Positions 21,615-32,999 of a DNA stretch of 64,000 nt are shown piece by piece. Source of the DNA: Adenophora triphylla var. japonica (lineage: Eukaryota; Streptophyta; Magnoliopsida; Asterales; Campanulaceae); the NCBI GenBank assembly GCA_022495995.1, contig JAFEMH010002601.1, positions 124,001-188,000 of the forward strand. Reading direction: 5' to 3'. A program made the position numbers and the translations under genes. Below the pieces are notes generated by a model. It was not told the origin of the DNA, searched no databases, and saw only the letters and a program-made list of their open reading frames with translations. How positions within the stretch are numbered: position 1 is the first letter of the stretch; each line of letters starts with the position of its first letter.

Positions 21615-23235
21615 TGTAAGTATGCCAATCCAATTCGCTACCATTTTAGGTGCATTTTAATGTGATAAAATCGCACTAAGGGGCATTTTAGTAAATTCCC
21701 GGTCTATTCCGAGACTTCCGGAAATATTCCATAAATTTCTCGCGAAGGAAGTACTTTTTTGTACTTTGCTCATGCCAAGGGACCTAAAGGGAATAAATCT
21801 GTTTTGGACTTTTTGGGTATTATCCCAGAATGTTCCAGAACCAGATTTGGCACCAAAAACGGTTGGTGGCACTTCCTATCATGCGACAACTCGAAGCCTT
21901 GGAAAGTGGTTACAGAGTGCCGTGCGACATAAGGTTACCATGATCAGAAGCTATAAATAAGACCCTACCCCTCTCATTTCTGGATCCCAATTTTGACTCC
22001 CTAACATCACTCTGCAGAAATCACCCCAGAACCTCTCTCTCTCCTCCTCCTAGACAAAAACTAACCTATTCCCCTCCAATTCCTTCATCCCTCTTACTTC
22101 TCCTACCCAATTACCCCCATACTTCCCAAAAACCTTAAGGACCTGAATCCAGCTCTCCATTCGTGTCTAATTCTCCCTTTCAGAAGCTGAATCAAAGACT
22201 TTTGCACCTAACTTGGTGTAGAAGTTGAGGACTACAAGGGTAACATCTCTCTCTCTCTCTCTCTCATCTATTTGTTTCATTGTGCTTCCTTCTTCTCCAC
22301 TTGATAATCAGGCTCCATCTGCTTCTGATTATCAAGTGGCAACTGTAATCTCTCTGTTGAAATCGCTGTTACTTGAATCCAATTGTATGTTCATGATGTG
22401 ATCTATTTGTAATTGCAATTTGGATGTCAAGGGAGTGTGGATCTCCCATATCCACACTCCTTTTGTTGATTCGTATCTGATTCATGTTATTCTGATTGGT
22501 TCTGGTATAATTGATTGATTTAATTTGGCATCTGTTGAATCTGTTTCTCAGTTGTATGGTTCCTGCAGATGGTAAACATGTGTCACGTCACATTTGGACA
22601 TGAGGAGTCCTGTGTCACGCGACACATCGTGCCCATCTGCAGGGATCAACCTTCAGTTATAAGTTTTTAGCTAGTTAGTTTGTCATTCAGTTGGTGTGAT
22701 TATGTTGTCTTAATGTTCAGATCTAGTTTATAGTTGTGCTTTTGTGTTCATTGGTCTTGCTGTAATCTGGATGTTGTAAGTCTCTGCAAGGTGACTATTG
22801 GTGTCACGTGACACATTTGGACATGAGGAGTCCTGTGTCACGCGACATAAATGGTCCTTTGTAGAAGACTTGGTTTCAATTGTAACCCGTTCTCCTTGCT
22901 GTAATGGGATGTGGCCTCCCTGATCAATTGGTCTACAAGTTGTAATAATCCCATTTGTTCAATTAAATTCATGCTTATCACACTTGCCTATCATCATTGT
23001 TAGCACATGTTTTGTTTTATTTTGATGTCTAAATTAGAAAGACTCATCTACGGATGAGGCGTGTTGGGTGAACTCTCGGTTCTTCCCAACACGTAACCTG
23101 ACCCCCGGACCCATTTCTCTTTCAAAAGGTTTTTCAAAGTGCACCTCTAAAGCATGGCGTGGCGACTCCTGATCTTTTTCATTTAAAAACCCGAATACGA
23201 ATATTTTATTTATTTTCGGGGCGAGCGCACATTCA
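21615..23235 (+). repeat. Element A 3' LTR (1621 bp)
   Basis: It starts TGTAAGTATG and ends GCGCACATTCA, homologous along most of its length to B's LTRs but clearly diverged. The TATA box is at 21952-21959, a CT microsatellite at about 22248-22265, and GTCACGCGAC motifs at 22614 and 22836 with a GTCACGTGAC variant at 22802. The internal TGGCGACTCC primer-site echo is at about 23159-23168. Confidence 0.9.
21952..21959 (+). promoter_or_regulatory. TATA box of A LTR
   Basis: TATAAATA, about 337 bp into the LTR, at the same relative place as in B's LTRs. Confidence 0.65.
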
Positions 23236-24273
23236 TTATCCCATTTGGTTTTCAAATGCTACGGCCTCTTAATATATAGTATTCCATTTCCTAGACGATG
23301 TAGGATTAATATCTCATTTGGTTTTCAAATGCTAAGACCTCTCAATAAATGGAAAGTTTTATTGAGAAATTAAGGAGCTATGAAAAGTCTTAGTTAAGGA
23401 GTCATTTGGCGGTTATTAGGCGCCCTAGGCGTGACCTAGGCGAACCCAACACAAAGAAAGCTGGTATTCACTAAGGAGCCAAAAGCCCCAAAATGTATAC
23501 TACTCCATTTTCTAGCATTTCAATTCCTAGACGATATGAGATTAATATCCTATTTGTATTTCAAATGCTAAGGCATCTCAATATATACTACTCTATTTCT
23601 CAATATTTCAATTCCTAGACAATGTGTGATTAATATCCCATTTGGTTTCAAATGCTAAGGCCTCTCCATATATACTAAATTTAAAGCTTTCTTGAGAAAT
23701 TAAGGAGCTATGAAAAGTCTTAGTTAAGGAGCCATTTGGCAGTGATTAGGTGCCCTAGGCACGTCTAACACCAAGAAAGCTGGTGTTCACTAAGGAGTTA
23801 AAGGCCCCAAAATTTATACATCAAGAAAGCTGGTGTTCACTACGGAGCCAAAGGTCCCAAATTTATACTACTCCATTTTCTAGCATTTCAATTCCTAGAC
23901 GATGTGGGATTAATATCCTAATTGTTCTTCAAATGCTAAGGCCTCTCAATATATACTACTCCATTTTCTAGCATTTCAATTTCTAGACGATGTGGGATTA
24001 ATATCCCTCAGATTTTTCAAATTTTATTTCGAGTTATTAAAGGGGGTGTGTTTAGTAAATGAGTAATGAACCTAATCTCTATTTAGTCCCGGTTCTAGTT
24101 TGAGCGGGAAAAAGAGGGGTGTGCTGAAATGCTTTGCACTTCAGCCTTTATATAGTTATAGACTATATGTAGAAGGAACAATAACAGAATATATAAAACA
24201 AAAAAAAAGTTTAAACTGAAAATACAAGCGAAAAATAAACTAGTCGTCGTTGTTGCACGCGCCCAATGATAAT
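23236..24273. repeat. Repetitive flank between A and C
   Basis: Degenerate ~95-bp monomers contain GACGATGTGGGATTAATATC and TTTCAAATGCTAAGGCCTCT. Larger blocks with TTGAGAAATTAAGGAGCTAT and AAGAAAGCTGGTGTTCACTA recur about 370 bp apart. Coordinates 24030-24273 are different, AT-rich single-copy-looking sequence that is the left flank of element C. No gene is seen. Confidence 0.7.
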
Positions 24274-24858
24274 TGTTTTGGTAGAAAAAACAATAATGTT
24301 GAATCTTAACTTAGAGAGTGTATGGATTTAAACAATAAGGAGGGGACTTTGGAATTCGATCAAATGGAACAAGTGCATGAAAATAAAGAAGGACGCAAGG
24401 ATTTTTTTAATGAGGAAAACCATATAGATGATAACCTCTTCGGAAAAAAACCCGGGAGTTAGGTCTCCAACTTTAAATGTTTCACTATGAAAACCGTAGT
24501 TACAAGTTGAAAGGCAATGGAGGTGTTTACAAGCAATGTGTATGTAGAGTGACCGTGTGTGTATTAATCTCCATGTCCCCTTAAATAACAAAAAGATAAT
24601 AAAGATAATAACCATTCCCTAAAATCTCGGTATGCTCCCTTATCTTCTTAACGTCCATAAGACTTAGTCCTCCTTAACGTTGAAGAGACTGTTACGTGCT
24701 TGGCCATATCCCGTTTTTAACTCCATTGATTTTGCTGTAAAATATTAATGAATAATATTAAATAAGATAAATAAATATTATGAAATACTTACAGTGGGAT
24801 ATCATCTTGATATGCAGGAACAACTGAGGATGTCACAATGCTGAAAATATCCATAACA
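24274..24858 (-). repeat. Element C 3' LTR
   Basis: The ends are TGTTTTGGTAG and CATAACA on the plus strand. It matches 43482-44065 with several percent divergence. The adjacent internal sequence (24859-24872) reads TTTTTAGGGACAAAT on the minus strand, the polypurine tract. Confidence 0.93.
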
Positions 24859-25180
24859 ATTTGTCCCTAAAAATATTTGCCTTTCACGGAAATCGAAGAG
24901 GTAAATGTTTTTCAAAAGGGCCAACTGTCTTCTGCATGATTTGAAAACCGTAATTAAACGTGGAGGAGTTATTTAAACGGTTGGGGGAGATTAATTTGGA
25001 AAAGTAGTTTTTTGAAAAAAGAGTTCCTTTGTATTTAAACAACCGCTTTGGTAATTAAAATCTTCCAAACCCTTCCAATTGCTTCTTCTCACGACGGCAC
25101 CCTCATCAAGGTAATTTCTTCATTCCTTCCTCTTTTCATCTCTTGAGTCCATAGTTTTTGTTCTTTGTTTACTTGTCACC

Positions 25181-26899
25181 ATGGGTAGAACTAGATGGAG
25201 TTCTTCAAAGACGAAAAGTGTGCCTGCTCCACAAGAGCCCATAGACGTTGATTTCGGAGATTTCGAATGTGAGAACCTTCTCTCCAAGCTAGATGAGGAA
25301 ACATGCGTGTTTAGCGACACCCAAATTGAGTCGTTAAAACGACAATCCTGCTTCCTTGAAGGTGCTATCTTCCACCCCTTCTCAGTCAATCTTAGGTCTG
25401 ACCTAATTTCCCAAAAATGGATTTGCTTTTTGGAATATCCCTTCCTCCTAGGGTTTAGCTATCCTTTTCCTTCTTTAGTTGCTTAATTTTCCAAAGAACT
25501 CAGCTTGCTTACGTCCAACTAATGCCTATGGCATGGAGGATTTTCGCGTTTGTGATAAAAGTCAATAGGGAAAATGGCTTGAACCTAGGGCTTAGTGAGA
25601 TAGCCTATTCATATAATTTCCAGTCGTTTGGGTCCAAACGGTATCTTTTTAAGAAAAGGTCAGGTAGAAGTTCCTTAATGACGACGATGTCTTCAAATGA
25701 TAGAGGATGGAAGAATAGGTTTTTCTTTGTCGATAGAGCATCAATTGAAGGAGGAGACGAAATACCTAGCAAATGCAATAAGGGAGGTATTTTGATTTCT
25801 GACCTTGTGATTTCTCAATTTCGAGTTAGACTGAAATCATAATTTTCTCTATTTTCTTGCAGATATTGACTGGGGAGAACTCTTTCCACCGGAGGAGGAC
25901 ACATTAGCAAAGCTTGAGGAATTTTTCAAATTGCCCCTAGATAAGAGGTCACCCAGAGGCCTAGTTGAAGCACCTTTTGTTGCTCAAGAAGAAGATAGGG
26001 CATCTCCCTCCGTTATCATGTCCACAGGTAAGCATGTTTTTATCCTGCTCTTAGTTAACGCATACCTTTTCTTGACATTCTTCACATTTGGTACAGTTTC
26101 CAAACCAGTTGCTTCAGGATCAGATTTTGATATTGATGACATTGATGCTTTACTTGGGGATTCACCTCCTAAGATAGAGACGAAGCCACCCATGATTCCT
26201 AAAAAGCTCCCTACAAAAGAGGATGGTTCTGGTATCGGATCAAGAGTGAGAAAGAGGAAGGCTACCCAAGAAGAGGTGATGGAAGTAGGAGATGTGTTTG
26301 TTGGAATGCCCGTGGCAGAGATAAAGAAGAAATCTATGAGCTTTATGACTGGGGTAAGGTGTCGCCATCTACTTTATTTTTTGACTAATTTATAGTTTTA
26401 TGATATCTTTTGATGTCGACTCTTTTTGTCATAGGTTATGGGATATCTGGAAGATTTGATGAAGAAAAATGAGATGATCAAGAAGAAGTCAAAGTCAGAG
26501 GAAACTCTAGCTAGGAAGGAAAAGGCTTAGTTGGAGAGTAAAGTGAAAGAACAGGGGAATATTTTGGAGGAGCAAGAGAAGACGGTAAAGGATCTATTGG
26601 ACAGCTTGGAAAAGAGTGAGGGGGATCATCTCAAGGAGATCGATGATGTGAGGAAGTCTTGCAAGATTGCAGCTGTGAAGACTGTTGTGCAAAGCAAAAT
26701 CAAAATGATGAAGGACCATCAAGATGGTAAATCCCAAGATTGGGACATCAACAAGGAATATGCCAAACTGGCCAAATTAACAGGGGAGCCGGTGGATGAA
26801 GGTGAGGTGTCGTCCAGTCCTCAGGAAGAAATGGTGGGAGAAGGAACAGAGGTTGGAGAGGAGACTCAAAAGGCAACATCTGAGGTAGCTGCCAAATAA
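25181..26899 (+). pseudogene. Element C antisense gene, four exons, gypsy-type transposon-protein (PF04195-like)
   Basis: Inferred exons are 25181-25786, 25863-26027, 26097-26353 and 26435-26899. The introns of 76, 69 and 81 bp all have GT...AG ends and phases 1, 1 and 0. Exon 1 encodes FLEYPFLLGFSYPFP, NGLNLGLSEIAY and GWKNRFFFVD blocks like the 'putative gypsy type transposon' family. Exon 3 has a basic RVRKRK signal and exon 4 is a coiled coil. D and E have the same exon plan. A frameshift near 25490 and a TAG at 26528 break it. Function is unknown; a DNA- or chromatin-binding role is speculation. Confidence 0.8.
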
Positions 26900-27746
26900 A
26901 AAGGTAAACATAGTTGTTTGTTTTGCTGGAATTTGTGGGTGGAGACCCAAAGACAATTTTATTTTGTTGGTATGTAATCGGTCCATAAGGACCAAAGACA
27001 ATTTATTTCAAGTGTTGGGTTGGTTCAACACTTTGCTTTTTAGTCTTAGTTGTTTGGATGTTGGTACAGGCCAACTTAACTTTGGGAACGTTTTATGGTA
27101 ACTTTAGAAAAAACTTTGGTTGGTAACTTTCAAGTATGTCAGGACTTACTACAATTTCATGAAGTTTTGTTGAATGATCATATGTTAACTTTGTAAGGTG
27201 ACATGAAAAATTTCACAACCGTAGGTACCTTAAGATGACACGTATATGCCATAACCATATGAATAAAACTTAAGACCAATCATTTAATTGAGTGGGAATG
27301 GGTAAGCTATATAATTTTACTCATATAGGCCCACCCCACACCTCAATTAAAGAGATATATTGCGCTCCAGGCGAAGGTGTGGCAACCTAACATTCTTAGA
27401 AAGAGGTAATTAACTCTTTAAACCTTAGAAGGGATTGTGTACCTTTACTTTAGAAGAGGTGGCCAGTCTCTAGCGGAGGAGAGTTCGTTGTCACTTTGAT
27501 TTGAGTACTTTGATATGTCCCCACTTTCATATGTCAACATCTCGCAAGACAGAGTCATATTAGAGATGGGCATCAACTATGTTGACGCCCCTCCGTAGGT
27601 CGTGTTAGTGACATCTTACTTTGAAGTAATTTATAAAAATGAAAATTGAAAAAGAGGGGAATGAAAGATTAGTTATATTCAATAAATGAAAAGATTAATA
27701 GAGGATTGTCCATACCTGGTTTGGGGTGAGGTTAGGAAAATATTGC
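26900..27746. other. Convergent 3' region of element C
   Basis: It lies between the antisense gene (plus) and pol (minus). It holds small hairpins conserved in D and E: GGTCCATAAGGACC (about 26979), GTGTTGGGTTGGTTCAACAC (about 27013), and CCACACCT/AGGTGTGG arms at 27336-27343 and 27375-27382. These are candidates for shared 3'-end formation. No gene is seen. Confidence 0.55.
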
Positions 27747-28969
27747 CTAGATGTAGTACCTTTTAAGGTGAATGGCATTCCAACTTCGCGGGATCATTTG
27801 GCCATCCAAGGTTGACAAACGATATGCTCCCTTTCTGGCCTGTGCATCAATCAAGTAGGGCCCTTCCCATTTTGGGGCAAGCTTGCCAGCATTGAGCTCT
27901 TTTGTATTTTGAAATGATTTTCGTAGGACTAAATCACCTACCTGGAATCTTCTGACCCTCACATTTTTGTTGTAAGACCTGGCTACTCTTTACTGATATG
28001 CTGCCATTCGTATTTTAGCCATATCTCTTAGCTCGTCCACAGTATCCAAATCATGCTTCAAGATGTCACTATTTTTCTCAGGTGTCAACAAACCATATCT
28101 AGCTGTAGGTACTAGAACTTCTGCAGGGATGACTGACTCTGTCCCAAATACTAGAGAATAGGGTGTCTGACCAGTGGCATTCTTAGATGTCGTCCTGTCA
28201 GCCCATAAAACCAATGGTAACTCTTCCGCCCATCTCCCTTTCTTTTGGTCCAGTCTTCTCTTTATATTGCTTATAATAATCTTATTGCTGAATTCTGCTT
28301 GTCCATTTGCTTGAGGGTGAACAGGTGAAGATGTTACCATCTTGACTCCCCACCTTTTTAAGAAATCATGTGTTTTCCGACTGATAAACTGGGAGCCATT
28401 GTCACATATTATCTCTGAAGGTATCCCAAACCTACTGAATATGTTTCTTTTTATGAAAGAGATAACTTCTTTGTCTCGGACCTGCACGTACGCTTCAGCT
28501 TCTACCCATTTGGAAAAATAATCTGTCATGGCAAGTAGAAACACTTTTCCTCCTGGAGCCCTAGGAAACTTCCCTACGATATCCATTCCCCAAATCATAA
28601 ATGGCCATGGCGACAGGATAGGATGTAGCAATTCGGCTGGTTGATGTAGGATATCGCCGTGCCTTTGACAGGAATCACATTTCTTGGCATACTCTGCAGC
28701 ATCTCTCCACATCGTGGGCCAGAAATAGCCCATATTTAGAGCCTTGGAATACAGGCTTCTGCCCCCGATATGATTCCCACACTGCCCTTCATGCAGCTCT
28801 CTCTAAACCTGTTGGGCGCGGTCTAGTTCTAGACACCTTAAGTAGTGACCTGCAATAGATTTCCTAAACAAGAAGTTATCAATAAGTAAATACTTAGATG
28901 ATCTTACCCTGAATGCTCGAGCATTTTTCTCTTCAGGTGGGATTGTATCATCTTGGAGGTATCTGATAA
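27747..28969 (-). pseudogene. Element C integrase
   Basis: On the minus strand the zinc-binding region ends with KKCDSCQRHG near 28670. The core has D in WGMDIVGK, D in ICDNGSQF and E in GQAEFSNK. The C-terminal part has GDLVLRK, WEGPYLI and ends at Y-Y-I (27747). Two in-frame stops (about 28803 and 27987) break an otherwise single frame. It would insert element DNA in the nucleus. Confidence 0.9.
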
Positions 28970-29840
28970 TAGGGGCTATCCAAGAGGTTACTGCTGGACT
29001 GGGAAGGATGTCAATATCTAGGATGAACAGCTCAAGACGATCAAATGCTGGGATGTCGACATGCACTATTAGGATACTTGTCTATGAAATGATTTTGAAG
29101 GCTGAACCTAAGTTTGCCAGAGCATTTGCTTGTGAGTTTTCTTCTCGCGGCACCAGCTCCAATGTGAATGTTTTGAATTTGGATGCCAGGATTTTCACAA
29201 TCTCCAAATATGTCATCATCTTAGCATTTTTCTCCATATAGGACCCTTTGTAGTGGTTGACAATTAGCAAAGAATCCATAAATACCCGGATGTGCTTGAT
29301 GTCTAGGTCTTAGGCCACTGTTAAACATGCAATTAATGCCTCATACTCTGCTTCGTTATTAGTAGCCTTAAAACTACAGCTGATGGATTGTGGTATTGTG
29401 TCCCCTTGTGGAGATTTTAGTACAACTCCAAGACCTGTGCCTCTCATGTTGGAAGCACCATCTGTATAAAGTGCCCACACCTTCAAGATGTCATCATCTT
29501 GTAGTTGCTGAACCTCGAACTCTTCTTCTTCTTGCATGGTTGGACTAAAGTCAGCAACAAAAATCAGCTAGAGCCTGAGATTTTATTGCTGTTCTAGGCT
29601 CATATTTGATGTCGTAAGTGCTTAACTGTACGGACCATTTAGCCATCCTACCTGACATCTCTGGTTTTCTCATAACATTCTTAATAGGATAGTTAGTATG
29701 CACAGTTATAGTATGTGTTTCGAAATAGTGTCTCAATTTAATAGATGCAGTTATCAAAGCCAAAATTAATTTTTGTAAATGAGAATACCTGGTCTCCGCG
29801 TCTAAAAGTGTCTTTATATAATAGATGGGTTGCTGGATGC
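28970..29840 (-). pseudogene. Element C RNase H and archaeal-type RNase H
   Basis: The gypsy RNase H/tether shows RHYFETHTITV and MAKWSVQLSTYDIKY (29763-29551). The aRH shows LYTDGASNMRG, AEYEALIACL and MDSLLIVNHY, supplying the acidic catalytic set. A frameshift lies between 29551 and 29537 and a stop near 29308. The order RH-aRH-IN matches D and E. Confidence 0.87.
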
Positions 29841-31030
29841 CATCTCATTCTGTCACTAGGACCGCACTTACAGCGCTCTCTGATACTGCTAGGTAGATGA
29901 ATAGGTGTTCGCCCTCCTGAGGTTTAGCCAATAATGGAGGTGTCGACAGGTAACTTTTGAGGTCTTGAAAAGCTTGTTCATGTTGATCTTCCCACTGGAA
30001 CTTCTTATTCTTTCTCAAGATGTCATAGAAAGGCTTGCATCGATCAGATGATTTGGAAATGAACCTGGTGAGTGCAGCAATCTTCCCTGTCAATCTGTGG
30101 ACATCTTTGACGGATTGAGGTGACGACAGGTTAATGATGGCACGAATCTGCTCTGCGGCTTCAATGCCCCTTTTAGTCACCATATAGCCCAAAAACATTC
30201 TTGCATTCTTTCCGAAATTGCATTTTGCTGGATTAAGTTTCATGTTGAAACAATCCAAGATGTCGAAGGCTTGGGACAGATGGCTTATGTGATCTTCAGC
30301 TTTCTTGGATTTCACGAACATATCGTCAATATATACCTCCATCGTGTCCCCAATCTAGTCCTTGAACATTTTATTCACGAGCCTCTGATATGTTGCACCT
30401 GCATTTTTTAGTCCAAAAGGCATATCAATATAACAATAGATACCTGTGGGTGTTATGAAGGCGGTGTCCTCTTGATCAGATGGCTCCATCTGGATTTGTT
30501 GGAATCCTGAAGATGCGTCCATAAAAGTGAGAAGCTCATGACCTGAAGTGGCATCAACCAACTAGTCAATGTGAGGCAATGGGAAAGGATCCTTGGGACA
30601 TGCTTTGTTCAAGTCGGTGAAATCGACACAGACTCGCCATTTTCCATTTTTATTCTCGACCACAACCACGTTTGCTAACCATCTTGGATATTCTACCTCC
30701 CGTATCATGTTGGATTTAAGTAAATGCTCTACTTCTTCCTTGATTATCTGGTTTCTTGTTTCTGCAAACTTCCTACGCTTCTGGTGCAGTGGCTTGAAAC
30801 TGGGATTGACATTGAGCTTGTGGGTGATGCATCTTTGTTGATGCCGGTCATGTCATCATGCTTCCATGCAAAGCTCTTCGTTCTTCTTCTTAATAGGTCC
30901 ACAAGTTTTTCTTCTATATCTGGTGGAATATCACAGCAAATAAGTACTTTGATGTCTGGATTTGAGGGTCTAGCAATACTTCTTTCACATCGTTCTCCCT
31001 AGCTTCCAGGACCTCACGTACTTTTTTCTG
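29841..31030 (-). pseudogene. Element C reverse transcriptase
   Basis: It has TFMDASSGFQQI, MPFGLKNAGATYQR and catalytic YIDDM (start of the 30342-29845 frame), then LGYMVTKRGIE. The N-terminal third (about 31000-30570) is readable in another frame, so at least one frameshift exists. A TAG near 30355 separates the two better halves. Confidence 0.87.
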
Positions 31031-31036
31031 TAATTG

Positions 31037-32339
31037 CTATGCTTGCTTAGGAGATGTCGACGCCTTCATTGAAGTATTATAGCACTCCTTAGCCACTTGC
31101 TGATCACTATATATTTTAGCGACACCCCAAGGTTTGGGGAACTTCATGCATTGATGGTAAGTGGAAGGTACAACTTTCATTCCATGAATCCACGGCCTTC
31201 CAAGAATTACATTGTAAGATGTTTCACAATCAATTACGCAGAACCGCTCCATTGTGTTGAGTCCTTTTGAGTAGATTGGAAGATTTATTTCTCCCACTGT
31301 TTCTTTGACTTTGCCTCTGAAGCCTACCAACACTGGCGATTTCTTGACGATCTCTGATTCTGGGATATTCATTTCTTTAAGGGTGCTCAACATAATGAGA
31401 TTAACAGAGTTACCCCCATCGACCAGGATGCGCCTAATGGTGTAATTGGCAATCTGCAAGGAAATGACTAAGCCATCATGGTGGGGTTCCAGCAAATTAT
31501 CTCGATCACTCTCATCAAAGGTGATTGGCTCCTGGTAGGATGTCGACATCCTGGGTGGTCTTTCTGGCTTCTCCTCCTTTGACTCCTTGGCATGTCGCTT
31601 CGCGGCAGAATAGGAAGTGCCACTAATTTCTGACCCGCCAATGATGAAATTGATCACTTTTGTTGATGCTGGAGGAGAAACTAGCCGCTCGACTTCATGT
31701 GGAGCCTCTGCGCTCTCTGCCTTCTTCTTTCTGGATCCAAGTAACTCCTTGATATGTCCCTTCGAGAGGAAGTAGCTGATCTCCTTTCTTAGCGCGATAC
31801 AATCCTCTGTAATATGCCCAAAGTCCTCATGGTAGGTGCACCACTTTGACTTGTCACGCCATCCCATAGATTTTTCTGTCTTCTTTGGCCATCTTGCTTT
31901 GTCTCCCAGGTTGCCCATTGCACAAAGTACACCTGAAATGTCAACGGAAATGCAATAATCAGAAATATTGGGCATATTATCATTATCTTCATCCTCACCC
32001 TCGATTGAATTAATTTTGTTGTTGTCAACTCTCGAATAAGGATTGGATCGGTTGTTCCTGCGGTGGGATGATTCGGTCTTCTTGTCCGGGTTGTCATATG
32101 TCGACACCTTGCCTGAAGACTTTGACCTTCGCAGCTCATCTTCCTCCAACATTATGAATCTCAGGGCCCTGCTTCTGACTTCTTCCAACCGCTTACAAGG
32201 AGTCATCACCAAATCTTGATAATATTGGGAATCCTTCTTCAGCCCCATTTTGAATGCTTCTGTGGCTGTCGACATGTCAAGATTGGGAATTTCCAGAACT
32301 TCTCTATTGAACCGGTGGACATATTCTTTCAGAGTCTCT
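31037..32339 (-). pseudogene. gag: Element C gag C-terminal half and protease
   Basis: From the edge of D at 32339 the frame reads on through EVLEIPNLD and AFKMGLKKDS, the end of the capsid domain. A CCHC-like knuckle WCTYHEDFGHITEDC follows (about 31840-31795), then protease with LVDGGNSVNLI (about 31430-31395) and YNVILGRPWIHGM. This frame is open for 412 residues. The N-terminal half of gag lies at 42391-43414 beyond element D. Confidence 0.9.
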
Positions 32340-32344
32340 GTAGG

Positions 32345-32937
32345 TGTTGTGGGTAAAATTCAGGATTGCTACGTCTTGAGTTTTTATCAGCATGTCGACA
32401 TCTTCACACTCGAGGGCAAGGTAAAAATTATTTATTTAAATCAATTATTTATTTCTGTTATATTTAATCACAGGGATAAAAAAGCACGTGGGAAAAGACA
32501 TGTCCAACAGACTCCTTTCAACGGCTTGGAAGACTAAGTCAAGATGAAGATGACTTACCGAGATTGTAGGGGAGTTGGTTAGAATTGTATTTTTTCTGTT
32601 TTCTTTTCTATTATTTAAGCTCATGGCTGGAAAAAACACAACAATAACACACGACACAACACACGTACACACGCATTACACTCACATAGCTCAAGAACAC
32701 TTTATAACTCCGCCATAGCTTTCTACCTTGTAATTCATTATTAATTCAATTGTTTGGGAAGGTAGGTGCTCATAATCACCTCCCGAGGTTTTGTGCCAGC
32801 GAGATAGTTATCTCAAGGGTTTTCCTCGTTACATGATCGAGTCATCTTGATTACATTATTGCACCAATTATATTCCATTGCACCCTCCTTAGCTTCATTT
32901 CAATTCCTATCATTGTTGACTGTTTTTAGCCAAAAGA
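32345..32937 (+). repeat. Element D 5' LTR (593 bp)
   Basis: It starts TGTTGTGGGTAAAATTC and ends TTTTTAGCCAAAAGA (CA changed to GA in this copy). It contains a CATGTCGACATC motif (about 32391) and an ATTATTTAAG TATA-like element (about 32609). A frame at 32250-32537 runs from C gag into this LTR and is accidental. Confidence 0.94.
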
Positions 32938-32940
32938 GTT

Positions 32941-32959
32941 TGGCGCCCACCGAGGGGCC
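32941..32959 (+). other. Primer-binding site of element D
   Basis: TGGCGCCCACCGAGGGGCC begins three bases after the LTR. Element C has the same site with one change. The matching tRNA was not determined. Confidence 0.75.
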
Positions 32960-32999
32960 ATTGGTTTTTTAATTGGTTCAAATTTCTTACGTTTCTACC

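Larger units (their letters stand above)
1..23235 (+). mobile_element. Element A: Tat-lineage Ty3/gypsy retrotransposon, left-truncated by the window, interrupted by element B
   Basis: The order is gag, protease, RT, RNase H, archaeal-type RNase H, integrase (1-7593, resuming at 17159), a 3' region with an antisense gene (17866-19431), two tandem arrays, a polypurine tract and a 3' LTR (21615-23235). The 5' LTR and primer site lie left of the window. The second RNase H, the G-patch-like segment and the antisense gene place it in the Tat lineage (established family knowledge). The coding region has at least ten in-frame stops and two frameshifts, so it is a dead copy. Element B occupies 7594-17158 and splits the integrase gene. 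Confidence 0.9.

Noticed and set aside
22248..22265. CT microsatellite as a possible GAGA-type regulatory site
   Set aside because: A simple repeat within the LTR leader with no conserved context; B has a shorter, different CT stretch.
32250..32537. Frame bridging C gag and the D LTR
   Set aside because: It crosses a target duplication and an LTR boundary; a similar piece at 41782-41985 is just the other LTR.
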